Shown: positions 8,763 to 18,573 of the stretch, in pieces
Layout: each line of letters opens with the position of its first letter
How positions within the stretch are numbered: position 1 is the first letter of the stretch
Source of the DNA: Betaproteobacteria bacterium
Lineage (GTDB): Bacteria > Pseudomonadota > Gammaproteobacteria > Burkholderiales > SG8-39
Assembly (NCBI GenBank): GCA_009693235.1
Contig: SHXR01000022.1
Location: 1 to 57,066 of the forward strand
Reading direction: 5' to 3'
Length of the DNA stretch: 57,066 bases
Notes under the pieces: generated by a model
The model's input: only the letters and a program-made list of their open reading frames with translations
What the model was told of the DNA's origin: nothing
Databases searched by the model: none
Position numbers and translations under genes: made by a program

Positions 8763-10211
8763 ATGTCTCATTCGATGATCGGTCGCGGAAAGGCTCTCGC
8801 AATGCGTGGCAAGTTCAAGCAGATTGGGTTGGTGTTCACCGGGGTCCTGTGCGGAGTCTTGCTCAGCCTCAATTTCTCCGCGGTCGCGCAACGCGACTCG
8901 ACGGCCCGACTGCCGCTGCCAGTCGATGAACTGCGCAATTTTGCCGAAGTGTTCGGTGCGATCAAGTCGAATTACGTCGAGCCAGTCGAAGACCGGCGTC
9001 TGATCAACGAAGCCATCACCGGGATGCTGACCGGGCTTGACCCCCATTCCGTCTATCTCGATCGAGAGGCCTTCAAGGAACTGCAGGTAGGCACGCAAGG
9101 CCGCTTCGGTGGACTTGGTATTGAAGTCGGGATGGAAGATGGGTTCGTCAAAGTGATCTCGCCGATCGAAGACACGCCGGCTTTCCGTGCCGGCATCAAA
9201 CCAGGCGACCTGATCATCAAGCTCGATGACACACCGGTCAAAGGCATGACGCTCAATGACGCCATCAAGCGCATGCGGGGTCGTCCGAAAACGAGCATCA
9301 CCCTCACGATCAGCCGCAAGGGTGAGAATCAGCCGGTCGTCGTCACTCTGGTACGGGAAGAAATCCAAGTCCAAAGCGTGAAATCGAAAATCGTCGAGCC
9401 TGGCTATGGCTACGTCCGTGTCGCGCAATTCCAGGAACAGACCGGTGAAGACATGGTTCGGCATCTGGTTCGACTATTCAAGGAAGGCCCAATGAAAGGG
9501 TTGGTCCTTGATCTTCGCAACGATCCGGGTGGTCTATTGAATGGCGCGGTGGGCATCTCGGCGGCCTTTCTGTCCTCGAAAGCGCTGGTGGTCTCGACCG
9601 ACGGCCGCACCGAAGATGCGAAGCGCAAATACATTGCCTCGCCCGAAGACTACGTACGCTCGCGCAACGATGATTTCTTGCGGAATTTGCCGGCCATCGC
9701 CAAGACCGTGCCGATGGTTGTCTTGGTCAATGGTGGTTCGGCGTCGGCGTCCGAAATTGTTGCGGGCGCACTCCAGGATCACAAGCGGGCAACGATCATG
9801 GGTTCGCAGACCTTCGGCAAGGGTTCGGTTCAAACGATCATGCCACTTGGCAACGGCACCGCGATCAAGCTCACCACCGCGCGATACTTCACGCCGAGTG
9901 GCCGCTCGATCCAGGCCAAGGGTGTTTCACCCGACATCCTGGTAGAGGATTCGGATCAGCCGCAAGCCCGCGTGCGCGAGACGGACCTTCTCAAGCACCT
10001 CGACAACGGTAAGGACGCCGGCAAGGCGAAGAAGAACGAGGAAGCGCCGGTCGCCGCGCCAAAGCCCGTCGCGCCGGCGCCTGTGTCAGGCGAGCGGAAG
10101 CCGGTCGAGTTCGGTTCCACCGACGACTTCCAGCTGAAACAAGCCATCAATCATCTTAAGGGCCAGCCGGTCGTCGCCAAGCCACCGGCAGCGAAGCCCG
10201 ACAACTCTTGA
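8763..10211 (+). CDS. ctpA: Carboxy-terminal processing protease (S41)
   Basis: A 482-residue periplasmic serine protease. It has an N-terminal membrane/signal segment (about 18-40), a PDZ domain (FGGLGIEVGMEDGFVKVISP to DLIIKLDDTPVKGM, about 110-190) and the S41 catalytic domain. The nucleophile Ser is in NGGSASASEI (about 325) and the general base Lys in FGKGSVQTI (about 350). Such proteases trim exported proteins and can degrade murein hydrolases, which fits its place after envC. An alternative start at 8802 (MRGKFKQ) would give a tidier signal sequence. The low-complexity Pro/Ala/Lys tail is typical. Confidence 0.92.
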   Translation: MSHSMIGRGKALAMRGKFKQIGLVFTGVLCGVLLSLNFSAVAQRDSTARLPLPVDELRNFAEVFGAIKSNYVEPVEDRRLINEAITGMLTGLDPHSVYLDREAFKELQVGTQGRFGGLGIEVGMEDGFVKVISPIEDTPAFRAGIKPGDLIIKLDDTPVKGMTLNDAIKRMRGRPKTSITLTISRKGENQPVVVTLVREEIQVQSVKSKIVEPGYGYVRVAQFQEQTGEDMVRHLVRLFKEGPMKGLVLDLRNDPGGLLNGAVGISAAFLSSKALVVSTDGRTEDAKRKYIASPEDYVRSRNDDFLRNLPAIAKTVPMVVLVNGGSASASEIVAGALQDHKRATIMGSQTFGKGSVQTIMPLGNGTAIKLTTARYFTPSGRSIQAKGVSPDILVEDSDQPQARVRETDLLKHLDNGKDAGKAKKNEEAPVAAPKPVAPAPVSGERKPVEFGSTDDFQLKQAINHLKGQPVVAKPPAAKPDNS

Positions 10212-10242
10212 TGTAGCCTCGCAGCACCCCGAACGGGGCTGA

Positions 10243-10278
10243 CGAAAAAGCCGGTACGATGAGTCCGGCTTTTTTCGT
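10243..10278 (+). terminator. Rho-independent terminator after ctpA
   Basis: The stem CGAAAAAGCCGG (10243-10254) pairs with CCGGCTTTTTTCG (10265-10277) around a 10-base loop, and the downstream arm itself supplies the T-run. It is 32 bases after the ctpA stop and closes the gpmA-envC-ctpA unit. The A-rich upstream arm makes it potentially active in both directions. Confidence 0.85.
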
Positions 10279-10332
10279 TTCTGATCTCGGCTCATCACCT
10301 CCGCCTGCTTCCAATCGCGGCAACCATGCAAG

Positions 10333-11082
10333 ATGAATGACGATCAATTGCTTCGTTACTCCCGTCATATCCTGCTGCCCGAGCTTGGCATCGAAGGGCA
10401 GGCGCGAATTACGGCGGCTCGGGCGCTGATCGTCGGAGCAGGCGGACTCGGCTCACCCTGCGCTTACTACCTGGCTTCGGCCGGTGTCGGCACGATTACG
10501 CTGGCTGACGCCGATACGGTGGACCTCACCAATTTGCAGCGCCAGATCTTGCATACGACCGCATCGATCGGCCGGCCAAAGGTCGATTCCGGGCGCGATA
10601 CACTGACTCTCATCAATCCGGAGGTTCACATCGTTGCCCTCAATGAGCGGCTTGGTGGGGTGGCCCTCGAACGCGCGGTGGACAACACCGATATCGTGCT
10701 CGATTGTTGCGACAACTTCGCGACGCGCCATGCGGTCAATCGAGCCTGTGTCAGGCTCAAGAAGCCACTGGTATCCGGCGCCGGCATCCGGTTCGACGGG
10801 CAGTTATCGGTATTCGATGTGCGAAGCGTAGACAGCCCTTGCTACGCCTGCCTGTTCCCCGAAGCCAATGCGCCCGAGGAAGTTCGCTGTGCCGTCATGG
10901 GCGTTTTCGCGCCACTCACCGGCATTATCGGCACCATGCAAGCCGCCGAGGCACTGAAAATTCTCGCCGGCATCGGCCATCCGCTCACTGGGCAGCTCAT
11001 GATGCTGGACACACTGACAATGGCTTGGCACACCATTCAGGTCCCACGCGACCCACACTGCGTGATCTGTAAGGATCGATAA
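10333..11082 (+). CDS. ThiF/MoeB family sulfur-carrier adenylyltransferase
   Basis: A 249-residue E1-like enzyme that adenylates the C-terminal glycine of a ThiS or MoaD type sulfur carrier. It shows MNDDQLLRYSRHILLPELG, the nucleotide loop GAGGLGSP (about 37-44), DLTNLQRQ with the catalytic Arg (about 63-70), and two zinc Cys pairs (CYAC and CVIC). The sequence EVRCAVMGVFAPLTG places a Cys where ThiF has its reactive Cys. ThiF and MoeB cannot be separated by eye, and no thi or moa gene is adjacent. It follows ctpA after a terminator. Confidence 0.85.
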   Translation: MNDDQLLRYSRHILLPELGIEGQARITAARALIVGAGGLGSPCAYYLASAGVGTITLADADTVDLTNLQRQILHTTASIGRPKVDSGRDTLTLINPEVHIVALNERLGGVALERAVDNTDIVLDCCDNFATRHAVNRACVRLKKPLVSGAGIRFDGQLSVFDVRSVDSPCYACLFPEANAPEEVRCAVMGVFAPLTGIIGTMQAAEALKILAGIGHPLTGQLMMLDTLTMAWHTIQVPRDPHCVICKDR

Positions 11083-11084
11083 GT

Positions 11085-11096
11085 CCCCCTAGGGGG
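11085..11096. repeat. Perfect 12-base palindrome between convergent genes
   Basis: CCCCCTAGGGGG is its own reverse complement and sits 2 bases after the thiF stop and 20 bases before the slmA stop. With no loop and no T-run it is not a standard terminator. It may pair imperfectly as a small hairpin at transcript ends, or be a protein site. Nothing else marks the 33-base gap. Confidence 0.4.
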
Positions 11097-11115
11097 CCGC
11101 CGGCACCCATCCCCG

Positions 11116-11709
11116 TCAAACCAGTTTTGGCCACTGCCGCTCCCAATGCTCGCTCGGCCGCCGTTTGAAGCCGGACTTGGCAAACTGATGCCACCTGCCA
11201 ATCACGAAACACAAGAGGATGTTGGCCTGTGCGGTCGGGTCCTCATTGGCAGGCCGTGGCGACGCGTCACCCGCCATACCCTGCTCCGAGGCCATAACGC
11301 GCAAGCACTGCTTGATCGTCGTCTCGAGACGATCGTGCAATTGGTTGATGCGGGCCTGCAGGCGCTCGTCTTCATTGACCAGCGCGTCACCAACCAGGAC
11401 GCGCGTCATGCCCGGATTCTTCTCCGCAAACGCGAGCAGCATCGCCAGGATGGCGTGCAGCTGTTCAGTTGGGCTCTTTTCATCGCCTTGGATCTTATTG
11501 ATCAACCCGAACACGGTCTGCTCGATGAACTCGATGAGTCCCTCGAACATCTGCGCCTTGCTCGCAAAGTGGCGATAAAGCGCGGCTTCGGAAACCTGTA
11601 GCTTTGCGGCCAGCGCCGCGGTGGTAATCCGTTCGGCTTTGGGTTCCTGCAACATCTCGGCGAGGATCTGCAGAATCTGGTGCTTGCGTTCGCCAGTACG
11701 GGGTGGCAT
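11116..11709 (-). CDS. slmA: Nucleoid occlusion factor SlmA (TetR family)
   Basis: A 197-residue TetR-fold DNA-binding protein. The N-terminal helix-turn-helix covers about residues 25-55 (ITTAALAAKLQVSEAALYRHFASKAQMFEGLIEFIE), with the SlmA-type RHFASKAQM sequence. SlmA binds chromosomal sites and blocks FtsZ ring assembly over unsegregated DNA. The downstream ligand-like domain is all-helical. It sits next to the pyrimidine nucleotidase and argB, a conserved betaproteobacterial neighbourhood that supports SlmA over an ordinary TetR repressor. Confidence 0.85.
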   Translation of the reverse strand: MPPRTGERKHQILQILAEMLQEPKAERITTAALAAKLQVSEAALYRHFASKAQMFEGLIEFIEQTVFGLINKIQGDEKSPTEQLHAILAMLLAFAEKNPGMTRVLVGDALVNEDERLQARINQLHDRLETTIKQCLRVMASEQGMAGDASPRPANEDPTAQANILLCFVIGRWHQFAKSGFKRRPSEHWERQWPKLV

Positions 11710-11768
11710 CGATTGAATTCATTGGTGACGGCCCGGGATTCTACCAAGACCACCATTTTATGTAAGTG

Positions 11769-12419
11769 CTAGCTTTTTCGCAAAGCGCCAGCCAGCCTTG
11801 GCAGGGATGCCAACGCGCCAACCCGCAGGTCGACATAGGCGGGCGACCGGCTCTCCCAGGAGACCCAGACCGTTCGCATGCCGATCCGCTTCGCGGTGCG
11901 AAGATTGTTGAGTGAGTCCTCCACCATGATGCATGCGCCGGGCTCTACGCGCTCGGCGGCGAGGACGGCACGAAATCCGATCGCTGAAGGTTTCGCGCGA
12001 AATCTGACCGACTCGATGCTGTACACCGCATCGAACAGATGATCGATACCCAGCAATTCGATGACCGCCTTGACATAGAAGAGCGGCGCATTGGAAAAAA
12101 CGATGCGCCGCCCCGGGAGCCGGCGCAGGGTATGACGCAATGTTCCCTCCGCAACCAACATCCGGCCGAGATCGGGAAACTGGTGCGTATGCCAGAGAAA
12201 GTGGTGCGGATCGGTGCCATGGTTGCGCATGAGCCCGGTCAGGGTCGCGCCGTAGCGGTGCCAGAATTTCACGCGCAAGGCGTTCGCGGCCTCGTGATCG
12301 ATGGCAAGGTGCTCAGCCACATAGCGTGTCATCGAGCGATCGATGTGCGGAAGAATCTGCGGGCGAGCATCGTGCAGCGTGTTGTCGAGGTCGAACACCC
12401 AGGTCGGTTGCCGCATCAT
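11769..12419 (-). CDS. Pyrimidine 5'-nucleotidase, HAD superfamily
   Basis: From the ATG at 12419 the protein starts MMRQPTWVFDLDNTLHDA, giving the HAD motif I D-x-D-N-T-L with two catalytic Asp. Motif II/III and the loop IVFSNAPLFYVKAVIELLGI and IMVEDSLNNLRTAKRIGMRTVWV follow. The form matches SDT1-like pyrimidine 5'-nucleotidases, which dephosphorylate UMP and CMP or related house-cleaning substrates. A start at 12440 would add seven residues. It is flanked by slmA and, across a divergent M15 gene, by argB. Confidence 0.82.
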   Translation of the reverse strand: MMRQPTWVFDLDNTLHDARPQILPHIDRSMTRYVAEHLAIDHEAANALRVKFWHRYGATLTGLMRNHGTDPHHFLWHTHQFPDLGRMLVAEGTLRHTLRRLPGRRIVFSNAPLFYVKAVIELLGIDHLFDAVYSIESVRFRAKPSAIGFRAVLAAERVEPGACIMVEDSLNNLRTAKRIGMRTVWVSWESRSPAYVDLRVGALASLPRLAGALRKS

Positions 12420-12492
12420 CGTGTTCCGACCGCAATGCACACCGTGCCGCGACGAATGTCGCGCGGCCGCTCGTTATAGATAGAATTCAACT

Positions 12493-12975
12493 GTGACCTC
12501 CACTACGTATTCACTTGACGCAATCGCGACCAATCCTTCAATCGCAGCGCTTTGTCACTCCGATACCGCGCTCGCGCGGGGCATCGACAATTCGCCGCCA
12601 CACTCCCTGCTGCCAAATTTGCAGCGGCTGCAATCAGGACTCGCGGCGATACAGAACTTGCTTGGATCTGCGATCAGCATTTCGAGCGGGTATCGGTGTG
12701 ACGAACTTAACCGGGCGGTGGGCGGCGTGCCGGGCTCCCAACATCAAGAAGGGCTGGCGGCTGACTTTGAGTGCCAAGGCTTCGGTTCGCCGATCGAAAT
12801 CGCACTGGCCATTGCCGACTCAGCCATTGCATTCGATCAATTAATCGTTGAGTTCGGTCGCTGGGTACATATTTCATTCAGTCCGACACCCCGGCGCCAG
12901 ATGCTCACCATTTACTCATCCGCGCGCGGCTACCAAGATGGCATCGTCACCGAGGACGGTCGCCGGCTGGCGTAA
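12493..12975 (+). CDS. M15 family D,D-peptidase-like protein
   Basis: A 160-residue single-domain protein of the Peptidase_M15_3 type. The zinc-site pattern is clear: SSGYRCDELNRAVGG, then GSQHQEGLAADF (His and Asp ligands, about 90-101) and WVHISF with the last His (about 128). Relatives cut the D-Ala or L-Ala-D-Glu bonds of peptidoglycan and are common as phage endolysins. No signal peptide is visible. The start is GTG, with no good ribosome-binding site before it. It stands alone on the forward strand between reverse-strand core genes, so transfer from a phage is possible. Confidence 0.75.
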   Translation: MTSTTYSLDAIATNPSIAALCHSDTALARGIDNSPPHSLLPNLQRLQSGLAAIQNLLGSAISISSGYRCDELNRAVGGVPGSQHQEGLAADFECQGFGSPIEIALAIADSAIAFDQLIVEFGRWVHISFSPTPRRQMLTIYSSARGYQDGIVTEDGRRLA

Positions 12976-12982
12976 CGATCCA

Positions 12983-13882
<900 letters not shown>

Positions 13883-14009
13883 CTACAAGGGAGGGGGAGG
13901 TCGATTGTACCGGCGTAGCGGCCAGACGCGCCCGCCTGGCCGGGGTTGCGGCGTTGCCCCACCGCTGTTGACCGCAGAGTCGAGCGATACGGCCAGAGCG
14001 TTACGCTGA

Positions 14010-14442
14010 TCAGTGGATACTCAGTTGCCTGGTGGCGGCGATCTTCTTGGGCAAGACGAGTTCCAACACGCCATCAACATAGGTCGCAGTGGCTTTGTCA
14101 AAATAGATTTCCGCACCGAGGCGAAACGATCGAGCTATCCGGCCGACGTGCCGCTCACTGTAGACAAGGCCCTTCGATTGATCGGCTGGCGCTGCACGGC
14201 CGCTCTCCGCAACGATCGATAGCACATCGCGATCAAAGGAGATCTGGATAGCTTCCTTGCCGACCCCTGGCAGTTCGGCACGCAGCAAAAAACCACTGCT
14301 CTCGTCAACCAGATCAACGGGAAAAGACGCGTCATCTGAAGCCGCGCCGTACCGACCCGGTTGAACGAGCAAGCCACGAAAAATCTTCGAGCGCATTGCG
14401 AGCGGTCGGCAATGCCCCATAGCGAATCATAGTCATCATCAT
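14010..14442 (-). pseudogene. Hsp20/alpha-crystallin small heat-shock protein, N-terminal frame break
   Basis: The alpha-crystallin domain is complete: SFPVDLVDESSGFLLRAELPGVGKEAIQISFDRDVLSI to VLELVLPKKIAATRQLSI. The typical N-terminus (MTMIRYGALPTARNALED) lies in another frame beginning at one of the ATGs at 14442-14434, preceded by AAGGA. The two frames meet at a run of five A on the plus strand (14379-14383). One base change there joins them as NALED-F-R-GLLVQPGRYG. The downstream frame can also start alone at ATG 14420 (136 residues), which would make a working but altered protein. Small heat-shock proteins bind unfolding proteins. Confidence 0.65.
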
Positions 14443-14484
14443 TCCTTTTCATTGAGTTCCGGAGCGTGTCGCTCACGTATCAGT

Positions 14485-14512
14485 AGATGCTGGCACGCCG
14501 GGATAATTCAAG
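14485..14512 (-). promoter_or_regulatory. Sigma-32-like heat-shock promoter for hsp20
   Basis: On the minus strand CTTGAA (14512-14507) is followed after 14 bases by CAGCATCT (14492-14485). The heat-shock consensus is CTTGAA, 11-16 bases, CCCCATNT. The -35 box is exact and the -10 box keeps C..CAT.T. The element ends about 43 bases before the Hsp20 start at 14442, where such a promoter would be expected. Confidence 0.55.
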
Positions 14513-14579
14513 CCCCCCGAACCTATAAATGCGATCATTCGTCGCATCGAGCGAGACGCTCGCCTGACAGGATCGGAGT

Positions 14580-15434
14580 ATGGAAAAAGTTGCACTGCTC
14601 TTTAGCGGGGGGGAAGACAGTGTCCTGGCCCTCGCCGCGTTGCGCAAAGATCCAGCGCGCGAAGTCGTCGCTCTGGTGACCACATTCACCGATCCGGAGA
14701 ATCGGTTGGCGATGCATCGCATCCGCCGCGCACTTGTTGAAGCGCAGGCAGCCAGTGTCAAGTGCCGCCTGGAGGCAGTGCATGTTCCCCTTGGCGCATC
14801 GAACCGGACTTACCAAGACGCAATGAATCGATCGCTCACGCGACTACGAGACGAAGGCGTACGAACGGTTGCCACCGGCGATCTCCACCTGCAGGATATC
14901 CGCGCCTATCGGGAAGCTTGGCTCCGGACGCTTGGCTTACAAACCGTCTTCCCAATATGGGGCCACTCACCTTTTCTGGTAGCCCGCGAATTCGTCGACG
15001 CCGGCTATCGTGCCGCAGTCATCTGCATTGACCGTGACCGCATGCCGGCCGAATCCGTCGGCAAGGAATTTGACCATGGTTGGTTGGACGCTCTCCCGGC
15101 CGGTGTGGACCCCTGTGGAGAAGGTGGCGAGTTTCACACGTTTGTACATGATGGCCCCGGCTTTGCGTTCCCGATCCCGATTGCACGTCAAACGCCTTAC
15201 TCGGATCAACGCTTTACATTCGCCGAATTGGACCTTGGGCCCCATTCACTTTGCACGGTCTGCAACGCTCCCTTCACATGCGGCGCCGAGTTGCCGGCGG
15301 AACACTGTTGGTGCATGGCAGAACCGAAGATCGCTCCCGATCTAGCCGCGGCAACATGCATGTGCCCGCGCTGCCTCGCCGACACTATTACAAGACGTAG
15401 CGGGCCAGATCCTCTTGTTCGGCGAGATTCTTGA
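14580..15434 (+). CDS. Dph6-like PP-loop ATPase fused to a cysteine-rich CWC domain
   Basis: A 284-residue protein. Residues 1-225 form a DUF71/Dph6-like PP-loop domain: [13 protein letters not shown] is the ATP loop (about 7-19), [10 protein letters not shown] and the ending [14 protein letters not shown] are family motifs. Diphthine-ammonia ligases of this fold amidate EF2 in eukaryotes, but bacterial members have unknown substrates. From about 235 a CWC-type domain follows with CTVC, FTC, HCWC and CMCPRC. The tail runs 47 bases into the 3' end of hslU on the opposite strand. A -10-like TATAAAT lies at 14524, and GGAG precedes the ATG closely. Confidence 0.75.
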   Translation: MEKVALLFSGGEDSVLALAALRKDPAREVVALVTTFTDPENRLAMHRIRRALVEAQAASVKCRLEAVHVPLGASNRTYQDAMNRSLTRLRDEGVRTVATGDLHLQDIRAYREAWLRTLGLQTVFPIWGHSPFLVAREFVDAGYRAAVICIDRDRMPAESVGKEFDHGWLDALPAGVDPCGEGGEFHTFVHDGPGFAFPIPIARQTPYSDQRFTFAELDLGPHSLCTVCNAPFTCGAELPAEHCWCMAEPKIAPDLAAATCMCPRCLADTITRRSGPDPLVRRDS

Positions 15435-16725
15435 GTCGTGCATCGACATACGCCGCATCGATGACGATTTTCTCCGCACCCTTGCTGCCCGCATCAAACG
15501 AAATATTTTCGAGCAGCTTCTCCATGACGGTATAGAGCCGGCGAGCGCCGATATTCTCGGTCCGCTCGTTGACCGCAAAGGCAATTTCGGCGAGCCGCCT
15601 TACCGACCCCGGCGCAAACTCAAGCTGCACGTTTTCCGTTTTTAGCAGCGCGACATACTGGGTGGTGAGACACGCATTGGTACTGGTTAGGATGCGCTCG
15701 AAATCATCGACCGACAACGATTCGAGTTCGACCCGAATGGGTAGGCGCCCCTGCAGCTCCGGAATGAGATCAGAGGGCTTGGACAGGTGGAATGCTCCGC
15801 TCGCGATGAACAACACATGATCGGTCTTCACCATGCCGTACTTGGTCGATACGGTGGTCCCTTCCACGAGCGGCAGGAGATCGCGTTGCACGCCTTCCCG
15901 CGAAACGTCGGCACCTTGCGCGCCGGACCGGCTAGTGATCTTGTCGATCTCGTCCAGGAATACGATGCCGTTTTGCTCAGCATTGGCCAGTGCGCGCGCC
16001 TTCAGGTCGTCGTCATTGACCAGACGTACGGCTTCCTCTTCGGTCACCGTGCGCATGGCCTCCTTGATCGTCATCTTGCGCAGCTTCTTGCGGCCGCCGG
16101 ATAGATTCTGGAACATGCCCTGCAATTGTTGCGTGAGATCTTCCATCCCCTGTGGGGCGAGGATCTCCATGTGCGGCTGCGTAGCCGACACTTCCAGCTC
16201 GATATCGCGATCATCGAGTTCGCCCTCGCGCAATTTCTTCCGAAATTTTTGACGGGTACTGGAATCCGCCGACTCCCGCTCGTTGCCGGCAGCAAAGCCA
16301 ACGTCGCGCGCCGCCGGCAACAGCGCATCGAGAATGCGCTCCTCAGCGAGTTCTTCCGCGCGCGTGCGGACCTGCCGCATCGCCGCCTCACGCGTCTGCT
16401 TGATGCTGATTTCAACCAGGTCGCGCATGATCGTGTCGACGTCGCGACCCACATAACCCACTTCGGTGAACTTGGTCGCCTCGACCTTGATGAAAGGCGC
16501 ATCCGCGAGCTTGGCAAGGCGGCGTGCGATCTCTGTCTTGCCGACGCCGGTCGGACCGATCATCAGAATGTTCTTGGGTGTAATTTCATGCCGCAATGGA
16601 TCGGGAACCTGCTGACGGCGCCAACGATTGCGAAGCGCGATCGCCACGGCGCGTTTGGCGTTGTGCTGGCCAACGATATGCTTGTCCAGCTCGTGGACAA
16701 TCTCCTGCGGTGTCATCGTGGTCAT
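15388..16725 (-). CDS. hslU: HslUV protease ATPase subunit HslU
   Basis: A 445-residue AAA+ unfoldase. Walker A is [17 protein letters not shown] (about 55-71) and Walker B is [11 protein letters not shown] (about 250). An inserted I-domain lies between them, and the C-terminus ends LARYVL, the tail that docks into HslV. The length fits the family. It follows hslV by 6 bases, so the two are co-transcribed. Intact. Confidence 0.96.
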   Translation of the reverse strand: MTTMTPQEIVHELDKHIVGQHNAKRAVAIALRNRWRRQQVPDPLRHEITPKNILMIGPTGVGKTEIARRLAKLADAPFIKVEATKFTEVGYVGRDVDTIMRDLVEISIKQTREAAMRQVRTRAEELAEERILDALLPAARDVGFAAGNERESADSSTRQKFRKKLREGELDDRDIELEVSATQPHMEILAPQGMEDLTQQLQGMFQNLSGGRKKLRKMTIKEAMRTVTEEEAVRLVNDDDLKARALANAEQNGIVFLDEIDKITSRSGAQGADVSREGVQRDLLPLVEGTTVSTKYGMVKTDHVLFIASGAFHLSKPSDLIPELQGRLPIRVELESLSVDDFERILTSTNACLTTQYVALLKTENVQLEFAPGSVRRLAEIAFAVNERTENIGARRLYTVMEKLLENISFDAGSKGAEKIVIDAAYVDARLKNLAEQEDLARYVL

Positions 16726-16731
16726 TCGTGC

Positions 16732-17304
16732 CTATTCAGCGTCCAGCAATTCGACGGTGTGATGTTGATTGGTGTAAATGCAGATGTCGCCGGCAATCGC
16801 CAACGACTTCCGCACTACCTGTTCGGCAGAGAGTTCGGTGTTTTCAAGCAACGCGCGCGCGGCGGCCTGTGCATAAGCGCCGCCGCTGCCAATCGCGATG
16901 ACACCGAGTTCAGGCTCCAGTACATCGCCGCTCCCGGTAATAACCAGGGATGTCTCCCGATCGGCAACCGCGAGCATGGCTTCCAGCCGGCGAAGAATCC
17001 GGTCAGTGCGCCAGTCTTTGGCGAGCTCTACCGCAGAGCGAACCAAGTGCCCCTGATGCCGTTCAAGCTTGGCTTCGAAGCGCTCGAACAGTGTGAACGC
17101 ATCGGCTGTGCCGCCGGCAAACCCGGCGATGATCTTGTCGTGGTAAAGGCGCCGAATCTTGCGAGCACCGGATTTGATGATGATATTGCCAAGGGTCACC
17201 TGCCCATCGCCGCCAAGAGCGACGCTACGGCCGCGCCGCGCCGAGACGATAGTCGTACCGTGCAGTACCGGCGCATTGGAATCAGAAGAATTGGATGCGA
17301 ACAT
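16732..17304 (-). CDS. hslV: HslV peptidase subunit
   Basis: The proteolytic core of HslUV, 190 residues. The catalytic Thr is exposed in [11 protein letters not shown] (about 15-25), followed by [13 protein letters not shown] and KIRRLY. It is a T1-family threonine peptidase of the cytosol. The N-terminal leader ([14 protein letters not shown]) is longer than the usual few residues before the Thr, so a start nearer the Thr may be used; no AUG or strong ribosome-binding site is closer. Downstream hslU completes the pair. Confidence 0.92.
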   Translation of the reverse strand: MFASNSSDSNAPVLHGTTIVSARRGRSVALGGDGQVTLGNIIIKSGARKIRRLYHDKIIAGFAGGTADAFTLFERFEAKLERHQGHLVRSAVELAKDWRTDRILRRLEAMLAVADRETSLVITGSGDVLEPELGVIAIGSGGAYAQAAARALLENTELSAEQVVRKSLAIAGDICIYTNQHHTVELLDAE

Positions 17305-17310
17305 GCCGAT

Positions 17311-17340
17311 ACTGTGGGGGCGAATCTACCTATTTGCAAC
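17311..17340 (-). promoter_or_regulatory. Possible heat-shock promoter for hslVU
   Basis: On the minus strand GTTGCAA (17340-17334) and CCCCCACAG (17320-17312) are separated by 13 bases, a weak match to the sigma-32 pattern CTTGAA and CCCCATNT. The -10 box ends only 7 bases before the ATG, which would leave almost no leader, so either the start is further in or the match is chance. Confidence 0.3.
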
Positions 17341-17368
17341 CCCCCGCACCGTTACGCTCGCCGCACGA

Positions 17369-18573
17369 CTAGCGGCGCGGCGTAATGCGAGCGACGTCGC
17401 CAAGTCCCATCATGACCAAGAGCGTCGAGATCATTTCGTTGGCACCGCGAATTTCGATATCTTTGTGCGTGCGGCCAAGCTCGGTGAGGAGCTTTACAAA
17501 TTGGCTTGCCGATACAAAATCCATGCGCCGTGCGCGACTCAGATCGACGATGAGCGGGCGATAACGAGCAGCATGGATGCGGATCCGGGAGAGCAATTCA
17601 TCGGCCGGCGCAATGACATCATCCTTTGCCACGCAGGCATCAGTCGGCGCGGACCGCGAGCCGTTCCGACGCGTGACGGCGACCGGATCGTCCGGCCATG
17701 AAGGTGGTGATACGTCGTAGGTGACCGCGTAATCGACAGCGACTTCTTCAAATTCGCTTGGTCGCCCGAGGATTCGCATCAGCTCTATTTTGAGGAGCCA
17801 TGGCGACTGATCTCGTAATGCATCGCCCGCCGTCGTTTGCGCCGACACACTTGCCAGGATGCTGTCTGGGTTCGTCACACTGACCGACTTGCCCGCCCGC
17901 GCCAATGATTTGAGAACCAAACGCAGGTGCTGACAACCATCGACGTCGGCGCCCTCGAAGCGGGAAAAATCAAACTGCACGCCGTCGTAACGTTCGATCG
18001 TTTTACGCAGCGCGGCAAGTGGTGCCGCGCTTGCCGCCGACAGTTTTCTCGAGATATTGACCACCGGCACGCCCGGTCCGGACCCACCCGATGCGGATTT
18101 TCCCGTGGTGACCAGGACGGCGCGGAACGTTCGAATATTGCAGCAAATTGGTCGGCTGCAGAGTCATATGCGGCCTTCAGGCCAAGCTGCATGTACAAGT
18201 CGAATCGGATCAACCACGCCTGCATACTCCACGGTCCGAGATTACCGCCAGCAATGGCGGCTTCGACGCAACGAAGCGCCTCGGTGGTCTGTCCGTTCGC
18301 ATGAGAGATGGCACTGTCCTCAAGCTCTTGAGGCATATCCCGCTTAGACATGGGCATCGGTTCCGTTGGAGCGTCGCTGCGATCGGCCGCGGCGATTGGA
18401 TGCACCACCGGTGTCACTGGAACGTACGGTGCAGGTAGTGTGGGCCCGGGCAGCAGCGCGCGACCCTTCTTACTCCGCGCAGAACGATCTGATTCGGCAC
18501 GCTCGCGCCGAAGGGAAGCGGTACCCCCTCCGTAATGACGGTTGCTTTTTTTACCGAACGAAAAGAATGCCAC
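17369..18573 (-). pseudogene. Two-STAS-domain protein, frameshifted
   Basis: The N-terminal frame (GTG at 18573, VAFFSFGKKSN, a basic/proline linker, then QELEDSAISHANGQTTEALRCVEAAI and WLIRFDLYMQLG, a TPR-like helical segment) ends near 18110. A second frame then continues as TGKSASGGSGPGVPVVNISRKL through two STAS domains: about VQFDFSRFEGADVDGCQHLRLVL and PLIVDLSRARRMDFVSASQF. One missing G in TCCTGG(G)TCACC would restore the frame. STAS proteins of this type act in anti-sigma-like switching or in lipid transport (MlaB). The gene sits beside hslV, as in related genomes. I cannot say which role it had. The 292 bases upstream (18574-18865) show no gene or convincing tRNA. Confidence 0.6.
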
